Origin: Actinomyces sp. UMB0138
GTDB taxonomy: Bacteria > Bacillota > Negativicutes > Veillonellales > Veillonellaceae
NCBI RefSeq assembly: GCF_002849225.1
Contig: NZ_PKMC01000002.1
Location: forward strand, 124,001-188,000
Direction: 5' to 3'
DNA: 64,000 nucleotides
Both the position numbers and the translations under genes were made by a program. The notes below the pieces were generated by a model that searched no databases, was not told where the DNA came from, and was given only the letters and a program-made list of their open reading frames with translations. This document shows positions 33,111 through 42,123 of this stretch, one piece after another. How positions within the stretch are numbered: the first letter of the stretch is position 1; every line of letters starts with the position of its first letter.

Positions 33111-34429
33111 GCAGTTTCCTCCCTGAGATCGGCCAACGGACAGTAGCTGGCCATTTTCCTTGGTTTCACGTCGGCTTCTACCGCGGCTTCCGCCAGGTCA
33201 ATCCCCATTACCGCGTGCAGAGCCCGCACGTATTCGTAGTCAGAACCGCGCGCCGCTGCCAGCCGAGCATTGACCGACGGCACGTGGGCCAGCCGCGAAG
33301 CAAAGTGGTGGAGCGCCGAGGCGGCGTCTTCGCGCGTCATCTGTTCCCGGTGCGGTAGGCGCGCAATCTCTTCATCCAAAATGTGCCAGATGTGTTCCCG
33401 AAGAGCGACTACCACCGGGTCCATGCGGCGCGCCTCAATTTCGGTAAAAGTATCGTTGACTGCCTGCGCAACTAGTGCATGCGCCTTCTGCAGATGCGTA
33501 GTTGCCGCCGACGGGATCTGTTCTTGCACGTCCTGCAACGACACGACGCGCACGTTAGGCACCTCCCTAGTGTCCTGGGCAACGTCGCCAGTAAGAGCCA
33601 TGTCAAGAATGGTTTGTGCCCGCTGGCGCTTGGCCATCGCCTGACCCACTAGCTGCGCGTTTAGTACGGGAGCGCCCAGTCCGCGGCAGGAAATGACCAG
33701 GTCTGCCTTCGCGAGGGCGTCCACCAGCTGATCTGCGGCGATCGGGGTAACGTCGTGCCCCTGGGCGAAACGTTCGGCTCGTCCCGAGGACGAATAACAC
33801 GCAATATCCTCGATCTGCCGCCCTCGCAGTTGGGCCACGGTAGCCCCAGCGTAGGAGCCGGTTCCAATAATTAGCGCGCGCACGGCCCCCGGATCCACCT
33901 GCCACACGTCCTGGACCATGGTGAGGGCGACGGCCACCACCGAGCGGCCCGTACCTGCCAGCCCGGTTAGGCGGGCCACGTTTCGCGAGGCGTGCAGGGA
34001 AGCTTCCACTGCCCTTGCCAGATCGGTAGAGGTGGTGCGCTCGCGGGTTGCTACGACGTGGGCTCTGCGTAGCTGACCAGAGATCTCGCGTTCCCCTACG
34101 ACCATGGAATCCAGGCCGGAGGCAACTTCAAACATGTGGGTCAACGCGCCCTTGTCTACCAGCACTTGGGCCCGCGAGTTTACGGGACATTCATCCGAGC
34201 CTACGGTGTCTGCAGGGAAGAGCGCATTTACTACCACCAGTGCCACGTTGCCGGGGTTGGCAGTGTTTTCTGTGTCCAGGTAGATCTCGACGCGGTTGCA
34301 GGTAGAGAGCACCATCGCCCCGCGCACGTCCGGACGGGATGTGAGTCTTTGGGCTAACCCTTCACAGTGCCTCGCTGCTTCGCCTACTCGATCTAGCCCG
34401 TGCACGCTGTGGTGCACCGATATACTCAT
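33107..34429 (-). CDS. hemA: Glutamyl-tRNA reductase
   Basis: 440 residues. It reduces glutamyl-tRNA to glutamate-1-semialdehyde, the committed step of the C5 haem pathway. The catalytic Cys block LSTCNRVEIYL, the SGLDSMVVGEREISGQLRRA block, the NADPH-binding GTGSYAGATVAQL and a long C-terminal dimer helix are seen in order. Start: ATG 34429; an in-frame GTG at 34438 would add three residues. The hem genes on the opposite strand begin about 200 bases away, so one divergent control region serves both operons. I see no clear haem or iron operator in it. Confidence 0.95.
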   Translation of the reverse strand: MSISVHHSVHGLDRVGEAARHCEGLAQRLTSRPDVRGAMVLSTCNRVEIYLDTENTANPGNVALVVVNALFPADTVGSDECPVNSRAQVLVDKGALTHMFEVASGLDSMVVGEREISGQLRRAHVVATRERTTSTDLARAVEASLHASRNVARLTGLAGTGRSVVAVALTMVQDVWQVDPGAVRALIIGTGSYAGATVAQLRGRQIEDIACYSSSGRAERFAQGHDVTPIAADQLVDALAKADLVISCRGLGAPVLNAQLVGQAMAKRQRAQTILDMALTGDVAQDTREVPNVRVVSLQDVQEQIPSAATTHLQKAHALVAQAVNDTFTEIEARRMDPVVVALREHIWHILDEEIARLPHREQMTREDAASALHHFASRLAHVPSVNARLAAARGSDYEYVRALHAVMGIDLAEAAVEADVKPRKMASYCPLADLREETA

Positions 34430-34633
34430 CAAACCCACGCGTTAGATTGAACCAGAAAAAAGAACTTTTTGTGACACATCGCTTCTTCCAGTCGCAAAGA
34501 GGGCGTGTCTCACACCCCGAAACCCCTGGTTGCCTGTGCAGATACCACTTTAGGTAAACTTGGGGCACAATGGAGCTCTGAAGAACTGAGAGCGTAATTT
34601 AACAACAGGTTAAGTATCGAAATTAGGAGCATC

Positions 34634-35662
34634 ATGGCTGACGCATCCCCCTTTTTGCAGGCCTTGGAGGGTAAGCGTCCCGCGCGCACCCCGGTGTGGT
34701 TCATGCGGCAGGCTGGCAGGTCGCTCCCTGAGTATAGGCGGCTTCGCGCCGGAAAAAACATGTTGGACAGCTGCCTAAACCCCGAACTGGCAGCGGAAAT
34801 TACTGCCCAACCAGTACGTCGACACGGCGTAGACGCGGCCGTCTTCTTTTCGGACATCATGGTGCCGCTCAAGCTGGCAGGCGTTGCCGTAGATATCAAG
34901 CCTGGCGTCGGCCCGGTAATGGGCAAGCCCTACCGCAATGCTTCTGACATTTGGGAGCTGGTCAGCCACGCCCCCGGCTACGCCACCGTAATCACGGAAG
35001 CGGTCCGCCTTGCTGCAAAAAAGGTGGACGTGCCCGTCCTGGCTTTCGCAGGCGCCCCCTTCACCCTGGCCGCCTACCTGGTTGAGGGCGGCCCCTCGCG
35101 CGACCACCTGGCTGCCCGCGCCCTGATGCATTCTGCTCCCCAGTCCTGGCGGATGTTGGCAACCTGGTGTGCCGAACTGTCGCTCCAGTTCGCGAAGGCT
35201 CAGATCGCCGGCGGCGCCAAGGCTTTCCAACTATTCGATTCGTGGGCCGGTTCCCTGTCCCGCGGCGACTACTTGCGATACTGCGCCCCCTATTCGCGCA
35301 AAGTTCTAGAGGGCGTGCGCGCCCTTCGCATCCCCACCATTCACTTTGGGGTGGGCACCGGCCCCCTCCTGACCGATTTTGCCGAGGGCGCCACCTGCGT
35401 GGGCGTGGACTATCGCACCGACTTGGCGGATGCCATTACCACCCTGCGCAAGCACGGCTCGCCCTCGCCGCTAGTGGTGCAGGGCAACATTGATCCGGCA
35501 ATGCTGGCCTGCGGGCCGCGCCTATTGGACGCACACGTGGACACCATCTTGGACGCGGGCAAGGCCGCCGATTCGCACATCTTGAACCTGGGCCACGGGG
35601 TGCCCAGGCAAACTGATCCACACGTGCTCACGCGCCTAGTGCAAAGGGTGCATAGACTGTAG
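34634..35662 (+). CDS. hemE: Uroporphyrinogen decarboxylase
   Basis: 342 residues. It converts uroporphyrinogen III to coproporphyrinogen III. The family signature VWFMRQAGRSLPEYR is at residues 21-35, with FFSDIMVPL containing the catalytic Asp, the second signature FDSWAGSLS, and the C-terminal His segment LGHGVPRQTDP. TTAGGAG lies upstream of ATG 34634. First gene of the plus-strand hem operon; hemY starts 17 bases after its stop. Confidence 0.96.
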   Translation: MADASPFLQALEGKRPARTPVWFMRQAGRSLPEYRRLRAGKNMLDSCLNPELAAEITAQPVRRHGVDAAVFFSDIMVPLKLAGVAVDIKPGVGPVMGKPYRNASDIWELVSHAPGYATVITEAVRLAAKKVDVPVLAFAGAPFTLAAYLVEGGPSRDHLAARALMHSAPQSWRMLATWCAELSLQFAKAQIAGGAKAFQLFDSWAGSLSRGDYLRYCAPYSRKVLEGVRALRIPTIHFGVGTGPLLTDFAEGATCVGVDYRTDLADAITTLRKHGSPSPLVVQGNIDPAMLACGPRLLDAHVDTILDAGKAADSHILNLGHGVPRQTDPHVLTRLVQRVHRL

Positions 35663-35679
35663 GAAATACAGGAGGGCAC

Positions 35680-37092
35680 GTGGAAACGTTTGAAGCAGTA
35701 GTTCTTGGTGGCGGCATTGCCGGTCTTAGCGCGGCATATCAACTAACGAAGCAGGATATTCGCCCCTTGGTAGTAGAGCAGCGCGGCAGCTGTGGGGGGT
35801 TACTGGTAGGAGCCGATTTCGAGGGCGTTCGCGTGGATCTAGGTGCCGAATCCTTTGCCGCTCGGGCCACCGAGGTGCGCGAGCTGTGCCAGGAGTTGGG
35901 CCTAAAAGAGGTCGCCCCCACCGGGTCGTCGTGGATCTTCGCCCCTGACGGGCAGGGTCAGGCCACTCGCATTGCCCACGGCGTGCTAGGGATTCCCGCC
36001 AACCTGGAAGATCCGGCACTGGAGGCGTTGACTGCCGACGAGCGGGCGCGGTTGGAATTAGACCTCACCATGCCTGCCGAAGTGGGCGCGGATGCGAAGA
36101 CGTTGGACATCCTGGTGGCCACTCGCATGGGTGAAGCCGCACTAGAGAAACTGGTTGCCCCGGTTGCGGGCGGTATCCATTCAGCCCCACTGAATCAGTT
36201 AGCCGTGGACACGGTTGCTCCCGGCCTGCGCAAGGCACTGTTAGAGACCGGATCTTTGGTAAAAGCCGCTGCCAAGCTGCGCGGCGAAAAGCCCGGCAAG
36301 CCCGCCGTCTATTCCATCGAGGGCGGCATGTTCCGCCTTCCCGAAACGCTGCTGGCCAAGCTCACCGAAGCGGGAGCGCAGGTAGCCACCCACACGCGTG
36401 CCCAGGCAATCGCCCAGGTAGAGGGCGGATTTGCGGTAACTGTACACGACACCAAGTCCGGCAAGACCGGCCCCGAAGATGCGGGAAATGAGCGCACTAT
36501 TTTGGCGAAACGCCTGGTAGTGGCCGTCGATTCGGAGCCCGCACTGAAACTGCTAGCCGGCATCGAACCGTTGACGCAGATTGTAGAAGGGTGGCAGGTT
36601 CCGCGCGGGGCGGATATGTGCGGGGTTACCCTGTGCGTGCGCGATGAGCGTCTGGATCAGGCCCCACGCGGATCGGGCATGCTGGTGGCCGCCCCCACCA
36701 CCGATAACCCTGTCACCTGGGCGAAGGCGCTGACCCATTACAGCTGCAAGTGGCAGTGGGCCGGTAGCGAACTGGCCGAAAAGGTTGGCGCACACACCCA
36801 CATCTTGCGGCTGAGCTACGGCCGCCGCGGCGAGCAGCCGCGTTCGCATAGCGTCCAGGAGGCAGTGGCCGACGCCGCGATCCTGCTTGGCTTTGAACCT
36901 GCCGAAGTGATCGACGGGAAAGTCATCCACTGGGGGCAGGCGATCGTGCCGCACACCCCGGAACACCGCGAGCGCGCCGCCGCCCTCAAGAAAGCTGTCG
37001 CCGACGTGCAGTCGCTGCAGGTAGTGGGCGCTTGGGTGGCGGGCACCGGCCTGGCCGCTGTTGTTCCCGACGCGCTGAAAGGTGAAGAATGA
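35680..37092 (+). CDS. hemY: Coproporphyrinogen III oxidase, HemY/CgoX type
   Basis: 470 residues, FAD-dependent: N-terminal dinucleotide motif VVLGGGIAGLSAAYQL, then VDLGAESFAAR, YSIEGGMFRLPETL and the C-terminal FAD block VVGAWVAGTGLAAVVPDA. In actinobacteria this enzyme oxidises coproporphyrinogen III to coproporphyrin III, matching the neighbouring ferrochelatase and HemQ. The GTG start has a strong AGGAGG seven bases upstream. The end overlaps the hemC ATG (ATGA), so the two are coupled. Confidence 0.95.
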   Translation: METFEAVVLGGGIAGLSAAYQLTKQDIRPLVVEQRGSCGGLLVGADFEGVRVDLGAESFAARATEVRELCQELGLKEVAPTGSSWIFAPDGQGQATRIAHGVLGIPANLEDPALEALTADERARLELDLTMPAEVGADAKTLDILVATRMGEAALEKLVAPVAGGIHSAPLNQLAVDTVAPGLRKALLETGSLVKAAAKLRGEKPGKPAVYSIEGGMFRLPETLLAKLTEAGAQVATHTRAQAIAQVEGGFAVTVHDTKSGKTGPEDAGNERTILAKRLVVAVDSEPALKLLAGIEPLTQIVEGWQVPRGADMCGVTLCVRDERLDQAPRGSGMLVAAPTTDNPVTWAKALTHYSCKWQWAGSELAEKVGAHTHILRLSYGRRGEQPRSHSVQEAVADAAILLGFEPAEVIDGKVIHWGQAIVPHTPEHRERAAALKKAVADVQSLQVVGAWVAGTGLAAVVPDALKGEE

Positions 37093-38138
37093 TTCGGTTA
37101 GGAACGCGTGGCTCGCAGCTGGCTCGCACCCAATCTGAGGCGGTGGCGCAGATGCTGCGCGCGGTCGGCTTGGAAGTGGAACTAACCATTATCCGTACTG
37201 ACGGGGATCGGATGGCGGGGTCTTTAGCTCGCCTTGGTGGGGTGGGCGTGTTCGCTGCCGCTTTGCGCACGGCGCTATTAGAGGGCGAATGCGACCTGGC
37301 AGTGCATTCTTTCAAGGATCTACCTACCGCCCCCGTAGAGGGCTTGGCCATTGGGGCGGTTCCGAAGAGGGCGCCCCTGGCGGACGTGTTCTGCGGTCCT
37401 TCCACCCTGGCGCAGCTACCTGAAGGGGCCACTGTGGGCACGGGGTCACCGCGCCGGGCCGCTCAGGTACGTGCGTTGCGCCCCGACTTGAAGGTAGTAG
37501 ACATTCGCGGCAATGTGGGCACGCGCCTGGCCCGCCGCAAGCAGCAGGGCGGAGACCTGGACGGGGTTGTCTTGGCAAAGGCTGGCCTGCAGCGGCTAGA
37601 CAGGCTAGATGCGGTGAGCGAAGAATTTTCGCCCGAGCAGATGGCCCCTGCTCCCAGCCAAGGCGCTCTGGCGGTCGAGTGCAGGACGGCCGACGCGCCA
37701 TGGACCGGGTCGTCGCCGCTGGCGGTTGCGCTGGGCATGATCGACGATCAGGCCTGCCGCAGTGCCGCTTTTGCCGAGCGGGCCGTGCTGGAAGGGTTGC
37801 AAGCCGGCTGCGCGGCTCCGGTAGGGGCATACGCGCAGGTGAGCGACGTCAGCGAGGGGAAGATGCACCTGAGCGGTGCCGTAATTTCGCTAGACGGCAC
37901 CCAGAAGCTAACTGCCCAGCACACCTTTTCTGCCAGTCTACAGACGGTGCCCGAACGCGACCGGGTGGCCCGCCAGGCCGGCTTAGATGTGGCCTCACAG
38001 CTGCTAGAAAAGGGCGCGGCGCGGATTACCGATCTGCATGCCACTAAAGACCATCGCAGCCCCACCCACGACGAGCAGGCGCTGTGGGCTCCGGGAATCT
38101 CTGGTCCCGACGATCCGAACGCGGACGTATCCGCCTAG
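37089..38138 (+). CDS. hemC: Hydroxymethylbilane synthase (porphobilinogen deaminase)
   Basis: 349 residues. It polymerises four porphobilinogens on a dipyrromethane cofactor. Seen: IRLGTRGSQLARTQSEAV at the N-terminus, SFKDLPTA, GTGSPRRAAQVRALRPDL, IRGNVGTRL, and the cofactor Cys in GLQAGCAAPVGAYA. The C-terminal about 30 residues (THDEQALWAPGISGPDDP) extend beyond the enzyme core. Coupled to hemY by overlap; hemD starts one base after its stop. Confidence 0.96.
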   Translation: MIRLGTRGSQLARTQSEAVAQMLRAVGLEVELTIIRTDGDRMAGSLARLGGVGVFAAALRTALLEGECDLAVHSFKDLPTAPVEGLAIGAVPKRAPLADVFCGPSTLAQLPEGATVGTGSPRRAAQVRALRPDLKVVDIRGNVGTRLARRKQQGGDLDGVVLAKAGLQRLDRLDAVSEEFSPEQMAPAPSQGALAVECRTADAPWTGSSPLAVALGMIDDQACRSAAFAERAVLEGLQAGCAAPVGAYAQVSDVSEGKMHLSGAVISLDGTQKLTAQHTFSASLQTVPERDRVARQAGLDVASQLLEKGAARITDLHATKDHRSPTHDEQALWAPGISGPDDPNADVSA

Positions 38139-38139
38139 C

Positions 38140-38826
38140 ATGCTTGCCGTCCTTACCGCGAGCAGCGACCGCGCCCTTGCCAGGGACCTGGCCCGCTTAG
38201 CCCCCTGCGAAGTGGCAGCAGCGCCGCTAACCGAGCAGGTCGGCCTTCCTTTCCGCCTGCCCGAACGGGACTTCGACTGGATTTTCTTCACTTCGGCCCG
38301 CACTCTGCAGTTCCTTGGCGAGGACGGGCGTGCCTCTGTGCGCAATTCTTCCGCCCGCATCGCCTCGGTAGGACCGGCGACCACGCGGGCACTGCACCGC
38401 GAAGGCTTGACTGCGGATTTGGAGCCGGCAAATCACAGTGCTGCAGGACTAGTAGCTTCGCTCATGCTGCTGTCCCGCCCAGGACAGAACGCCTGGTTGC
38501 CCGGCTCTGCCAAGGCGAAACCGACGTTGGCTACGGGACTTTCCAATCTCGGGATCACCCCCACCCGCACCGCGGTTTACGACACGATCCCCGTAGGCGA
38601 ATTGCCAACCGAATATGAATGTGCGGACGTGGTGGCAATTACCTCCGCGAGCGCAGCATCCGCCCTAGCCGATCTGATGGTGCCAGCCCCGCCGGTGGTA
38701 ACCATTGGGGCACCATCTAGAAAAGCCGCACTTGATGCGGGATTGACAGTGCTGGATTCTGCTACCGAACCCACAGCAGCAGGGCTCGCACAAAGTCTTG
38801 AAAGAGTCTCAAAAAAGTTTCATTAA
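38140..38826 (+). CDS. hemD: Uroporphyrinogen-III synthase, divergent
   Basis: 228 residues, poorly conserved as usual for HemD. FTSARTLQFL near residue 50 and ITSASAASAL near residue 170 fit the two conserved segments, and IASVGPATTRAL and VTIGAPSRKAAL match the two phosphate/substrate loops of the two-domain fold. It closes the linear tetrapyrrole to uroporphyrinogen III. ATG 38140 follows the hemC TAG directly; a much earlier in-frame ATG lies inside hemC and is rejected. Position between hemC and hemB strongly supports the call. Confidence 0.85.
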   Translation: MLAVLTASSDRALARDLARLAPCEVAAAPLTEQVGLPFRLPERDFDWIFFTSARTLQFLGEDGRASVRNSSARIASVGPATTRALHREGLTADLEPANHSAAGLVASLMLLSRPGQNAWLPGSAKAKPTLATGLSNLGITPTRTAVYDTIPVGELPTEYECADVVAITSASAASALADLMVPAPPVVTIGAPSRKAALDAGLTVLDSATEPTAAGLAQSLERVSKKFH

Positions 38827-38863
38827 CTTTCATTAAAGCTGTGGTCCGGGATACCTTGTTCAC

Positions 38864-39652
38864 ATGCGTATGCGATTCCTTTCTACCGACTACCCCTCCC
38901 CTTTTGGAAAACTCACCTGCTATGCCGGGCAGAAAGGGCTTGCTGCAATCTACTTGGAAGGCCAAGAACCTCCACTTGAGCTTGGCCTATCTACTCCGAT
39001 CACCCTGGAACACACAGCCACCCCGGCACGCCAGGCGCTAGAAGCGGCAAAGGTCCATTTCGCAGAGTATTTTGCTGGAAAACGCACCCGCTTCGACCTG
39101 CCCCTAGATCCCTCTGGCACCTACTACGAACGCAAAGTGTGGAAATCCATCAGCGCCATCGCACCGGGCCAATACAAGCGCGAAAGCGACATCTTGAAAG
39201 AAATCCCGATGACGGACGCAGCCTTGGCCGTATCGCACGCGGTGGAACGCTGCCCACTGCCCTTCGTCATCCCCACTCACATGGTGCGCACCAGCAATCC
39301 CCGCAAAACCATTTTTTCCCACGGCCGCGCATTGGCAAGCACGCTGCGGGCCGGAGAAACCTTCGTCGAGGCGATCCGCACCCTGCAGCAGAAATACCAG
39401 GTGCAGGCCGCCCCCGCCGACCGCGCGAGCGTGTGCGATAGCCGCCCAGTAGAGGAACTACTCTTCGCCCTCGGCGTGAAAAAGAGCACCGTGCGCACCA
39501 AATTTTCCACCCTGCTGGCCTACCTAGACCTCTCTGAAGAAGAATGGGGCCAGGCAAAATCCCTGGTAGAACACTACTTTGCCGACTATGCACAGAACCT
39601 GGGCGCCGGCCCGCTAGCGCACCTGGGCGTTACCATCGCCCCCCGCTCGTAG
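38864..39652 (+). CDS. Alkyltransferase-like protein (dead O6-alkylguanine transferase fold) with C-terminal extension
   Basis: 262 residues. Residues 1-75 match the N-terminal domain of Ogt/MGMT proteins (STDYPSPFGKLTCYAG, AEYFAGKRTRFDLPLDPSGT). Residues about 85-155 match the DNA-binding domain (YYERKVWKSISAIAPGQYKRESDI, AVSHAVERCPLPFVIP). The active-site PCHR reads P-T138-H-M140, so alkyl transfer is impossible. This recalls ATL proteins, which keep the fold but lack the Cys and bind alkylated DNA; those have Trp or Ala and lack the N-domain. The final about 105 residues are a new extension (VEELLFALGVKKSTVRTKFSTLLAY) with no family I recognise. It sits inside the hem operon, between hemD and hemB, with a 37-base gap. 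Confidence 0.75.
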   Translation: MRMRFLSTDYPSPFGKLTCYAGQKGLAAIYLEGQEPPLELGLSTPITLEHTATPARQALEAAKVHFAEYFAGKRTRFDLPLDPSGTYYERKVWKSISAIAPGQYKRESDILKEIPMTDAALAVSHAVERCPLPFVIPTHMVRTSNPRKTIFSHGRALASTLRAGETFVEAIRTLQQKYQVQAAPADRASVCDSRPVEELLFALGVKKSTVRTKFSTLLAYLDLSEEEWGQAKSLVEHYFADYAQNLGAGPLAHLGVTIAPRS

Positions 39653-39702
39653 CGCCTACCGGGCGCGCTACCATGGCAGGGAAACAAACTGAAGGAGTCT
39701 AA

Positions 39703-40680
39703 ATGTCACCGTTCATTCGCCCTCGTCGCCTGCGCACCACTCCCGCCATGCGGGCAATGGTTGCAGAAACACGAGTCGCCCCAGCCCAGCTGATGATGCC
39801 CGTCTTCGTGCGCGAAGGCATCAGCGAGCCGGTCGAAATCAAGGCAATGCCGAGCCAGTACCAGCACACCACGGACTCCATCAAGAAGCTGGCCGCCGAA
39901 CTGGCAGAGGCCGGCGTGGGCGGCATCGACCTGTTCGGCGTGCCCGCAGATGAACAGAAGGACGAAACCGGCTCCATCGCGTGGGATCCAGAAGGCATCC
40001 TGAACCGCGGCATTGCCGCAGTGCGGGAAGAGGTAGGCGACGCCCTCGTAGTATGCGCCGACACCTGCCTGGACGAATTCACCTCGCACGGGCACTGCGG
40101 CGTTCTTACCGAGGACGGCAGGGTAGACAACGACCCCACTTTGGACCTGTACGCCAAAATGGCACTGTCGCAGGCCAGGGCCGGGGCGCACATGGTTTCG
40201 CCCTCGGGCATGATGGACGGGCAGGTAGAGGTCATCCGCCAGGCGCTGGACGAAGGCGGCTACCAGGACGTGTCGATCATGGCCTACTCCGCCAAGTACG
40301 CCTCCGCCTTCTTCGGCCCCTTCCGCGAGGCCGTCAGCTGCAACCTGAAAGGTGACCGCAAGACCTACCAGCAGGATCCGGCAAACCGCATTGAAGGGTT
40401 GCGCGAAGCGCTGCTAGACATTTCCGAGGGCGCCGACATAGTAATGGTCAAGCCCGCCTCCCACTACCTAGACGTCCTGGCCGACGTTGCCGGCGCAGTC
40501 GACGTGCCCGTCGCCGCCTACCAGGTTTCCGGCGAATACGCGATGGTCGAGGCCGCAGCCGCCAACGGGTGGATCGATCGCGAACGCGCCATCGACGAAT
40601 CCATCGTCTCGATTGCCCGCGCCGGCGCAAACATAATCCTCACCTACTGGGCGCTGGAATACGCCCGCAGGGGCAAGTGA
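39703..40680 (+). CDS. hemB: Delta-aminolevulinic acid dehydratase (porphobilinogen synthase)
   Basis: 325 residues. It condenses two 5-aminolevulinates to porphobilinogen. The zinc-type Cys cluster [15 protein letters not shown], active-site Lys in [18 protein letters not shown] and Schiff-base Lys in [10 protein letters not shown] are seen. The GAAGGAG site precedes ATG 39703. Its TGA overlaps the GTG of the following methyltransferase gene. Confidence 0.97.
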   Translation: MSPFIRPRRLRTTPAMRAMVAETRVAPAQLMMPVFVREGISEPVEIKAMPSQYQHTTDSIKKLAAELAEAGVGGIDLFGVPADEQKDETGSIAWDPEGILNRGIAAVREEVGDALVVCADTCLDEFTSHGHCGVLTEDGRVDNDPTLDLYAKMALSQARAGAHMVSPSGMMDGQVEVIRQALDEGGYQDVSIMAYSAKYASAFFGPFREAVSCNLKGDRKTYQQDPANRIEGLREALLDISEGADIVMVKPASHYLDVLADVAGAVDVPVAAYQVSGEYAMVEAAAANGWIDRERAIDESIVSIARAGANIILTYWALEYARRGK

Positions 40681-41423
40681 GCTGGTCTAAGGCTGGGGCG
40701 AATCCTTTCACAAAGGTGCTGCCGGGATACACGGCAGCCCGCCCCACCTACCCGGAGACTGCCCTGGCCGCCCTATTGCAGCACCACCCCCAGCAGGTGG
40801 TGGAACTGGGCGCTGGTTCGGGATCGCTAACACGGTTGCTGCTAAAACACGGCGTGCACGTTGCCGCAGTTGAAGCCTCCGAACCAATGTGCAAACAACT
40901 ACGCCAGGACACTCCGGACGAATTCTTTACGACTGGTGCACTTAGCGTGCACTGCACCGACGCGCACCACACTGGGCTACCCGAAAAGAGCGCCGACCTA
41001 GTGGTCGCTGCCCAAACCTGGCACTGGCTTGACCACCAGAGCGCCTGCGCAGAAGCTGACCGGCTACTGCGCCCAAAGGGGCGCCTAGCCATCTTGTACA
41101 ACCAGTTAGACGTGAGCGTGCCGTGGGTGTACCGACTGACTCGAATAATGAGGTCAGGGGATGTTCGCCGCGGCGACCCACCCCCACTTGCTGCCCCCTT
41201 TACCACTCCCACGCGCACCCAGATCAAATGGAACCGCACCGTCCACGCAGAGGACGTGATCGCCCTCGGGCGCACCCACGCCTCCTATCTGAATGCCAGC
41301 GAAAACTACCGAGCTAAGATGCAGAAAAATTTACTCTGGTATGTCTATCAACACATGGGACACTCGGCGGGAGCGACCATCACCCTGCCCTATCTGACAG
41401 ACGTTTGGGTTACCAGCCGGTAA
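40677..41423 (+). CDS. Class I SAM-dependent methyltransferase
   Basis: 248 residues with methyltransferase motif [17 protein letters not shown], an acidic second strand [10 protein letters not shown] and motif around [18 protein letters not shown], of the type 11/25 small-molecule methyltransferase group. GTG 40677 overlaps the hemB stop (GTGA) with AGGGG upstream; a long in-frame leader inside hemB is rejected. Coupling to hemB hints at a link with tetrapyrrole metabolism, but no substrate can be read from the sequence. Confidence 0.8.
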   Translation: MSWSKAGANPFTKVLPGYTAARPTYPETALAALLQHHPQQVVELGAGSGSLTRLLLKHGVHVAAVEASEPMCKQLRQDTPDEFFTTGALSVHCTDAHHTGLPEKSADLVVAAQTWHWLDHQSACAEADRLLRPKGRLAILYNQLDVSVPWVYRLTRIMRSGDVRRGDPPPLAAPFTTPTRTQIKWNRTVHAEDVIALGRTHASYLNASENYRAKMQKNLLWYVYQHMGHSAGATITLPYLTDVWVTSR

Positions 41424-41481
41424 CTACTCACTTCCCCTCCGACCAGGCAATATACGGCTCCAGAAGGAAAGGGAGGGGAAT

Positions 41482-42087
41482 GTGAAGAAACTGTGCACCG
41501 TCGCTCTGGTGGAAGATCACCCACTCATGCGGCTTGGCGTAGAACAGATGCTAACCAGCGTCGAAGAAATTGTTTTTCTTGGTGGCTACCCCACACTTCC
41601 TAGCCTGCTCAACGACGTGCAACCAGACATAGTGCTGCTAAACCTTAGGTTGAACGACGATTCGACACCTAGCGACAATGTTGTTGCCGCCCGCGCCGCA
41701 GGCTGCCAGGTACTCATCTACACCTCGGCCGACGATCCCTACCTGGTGCGCACCGCATGCCAGGCCGGGGCGGTGGGCGTAGTGCGCAAATCTGACTCTC
41801 AAGACGAACTAGTACAGGCACTCCTAGCGCTTGCTAACGGCTCCGAAGTGGCGGGACTAGACTGGGCCGCCGCCATAGACTCAGACGAACACTTCATCAC
41901 CTCGGTGCTTACCGAAACTGAACGCGATGTATTAGCCGAATACGCCTGCGGACTTACCTCACAGCAGGTGGCCACCAAACTGTCTCTCTCCCTACACACA
42001 GGGAACACGTACGTGCGCAACATTCGCATCAAATACCAGCAGGCAGGCATGCGGACTCGCGAGTCGACCTATACCTGCGCGCGGTAG
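41482..42087 (+). CDS. LuxR-type response regulator lacking the phosphoacceptor Asp
   Basis: 201 residues: a receiver domain (VALVEDHPLMRLGVEQML) and a LuxR helix-turn-helix (LTETERDVLAEYACGLTSQQVATKLSLS). The position that should be the phosphorylated Asp in VLLNLRLNDD is Asn54 (codon AAC); the acidic pair ED near residue 11 and a Ser-Ala pair (YTSAD) are present, and the usual C-terminal Lys is in VRKSDS. So it should not be phosphorylated in the ordinary way. GTG 41482 follows GGGAGGGGAAT. It is paired with the kinase-like gene 36 bases downstream. Confidence 0.85.
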   Translation: MKKLCTVALVEDHPLMRLGVEQMLTSVEEIVFLGGYPTLPSLLNDVQPDIVLLNLRLNDDSTPSDNVVAARAAGCQVLIYTSADDPYLVRTACQAGAVGVVRKSDSQDELVQALLALANGSEVAGLDWAAAIDSDEHFITSVLTETERDVLAEYACGLTSQQVATKLSLSLHTGNTYVRNIRIKYQQAGMRTRESTYTCAR

Positions 42088-42123
42088 AAGATTCGGTCGT
42101 GCCAGCAACGGCTTGGCAGCACC

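Noticed and set aside
38038..38139. Earlier in-frame start for hemD inside hemC
   Set aside because: The upstream residues are the hemC sequence read in another frame; the start at 38140 directly after the hemC stop gives the family length.
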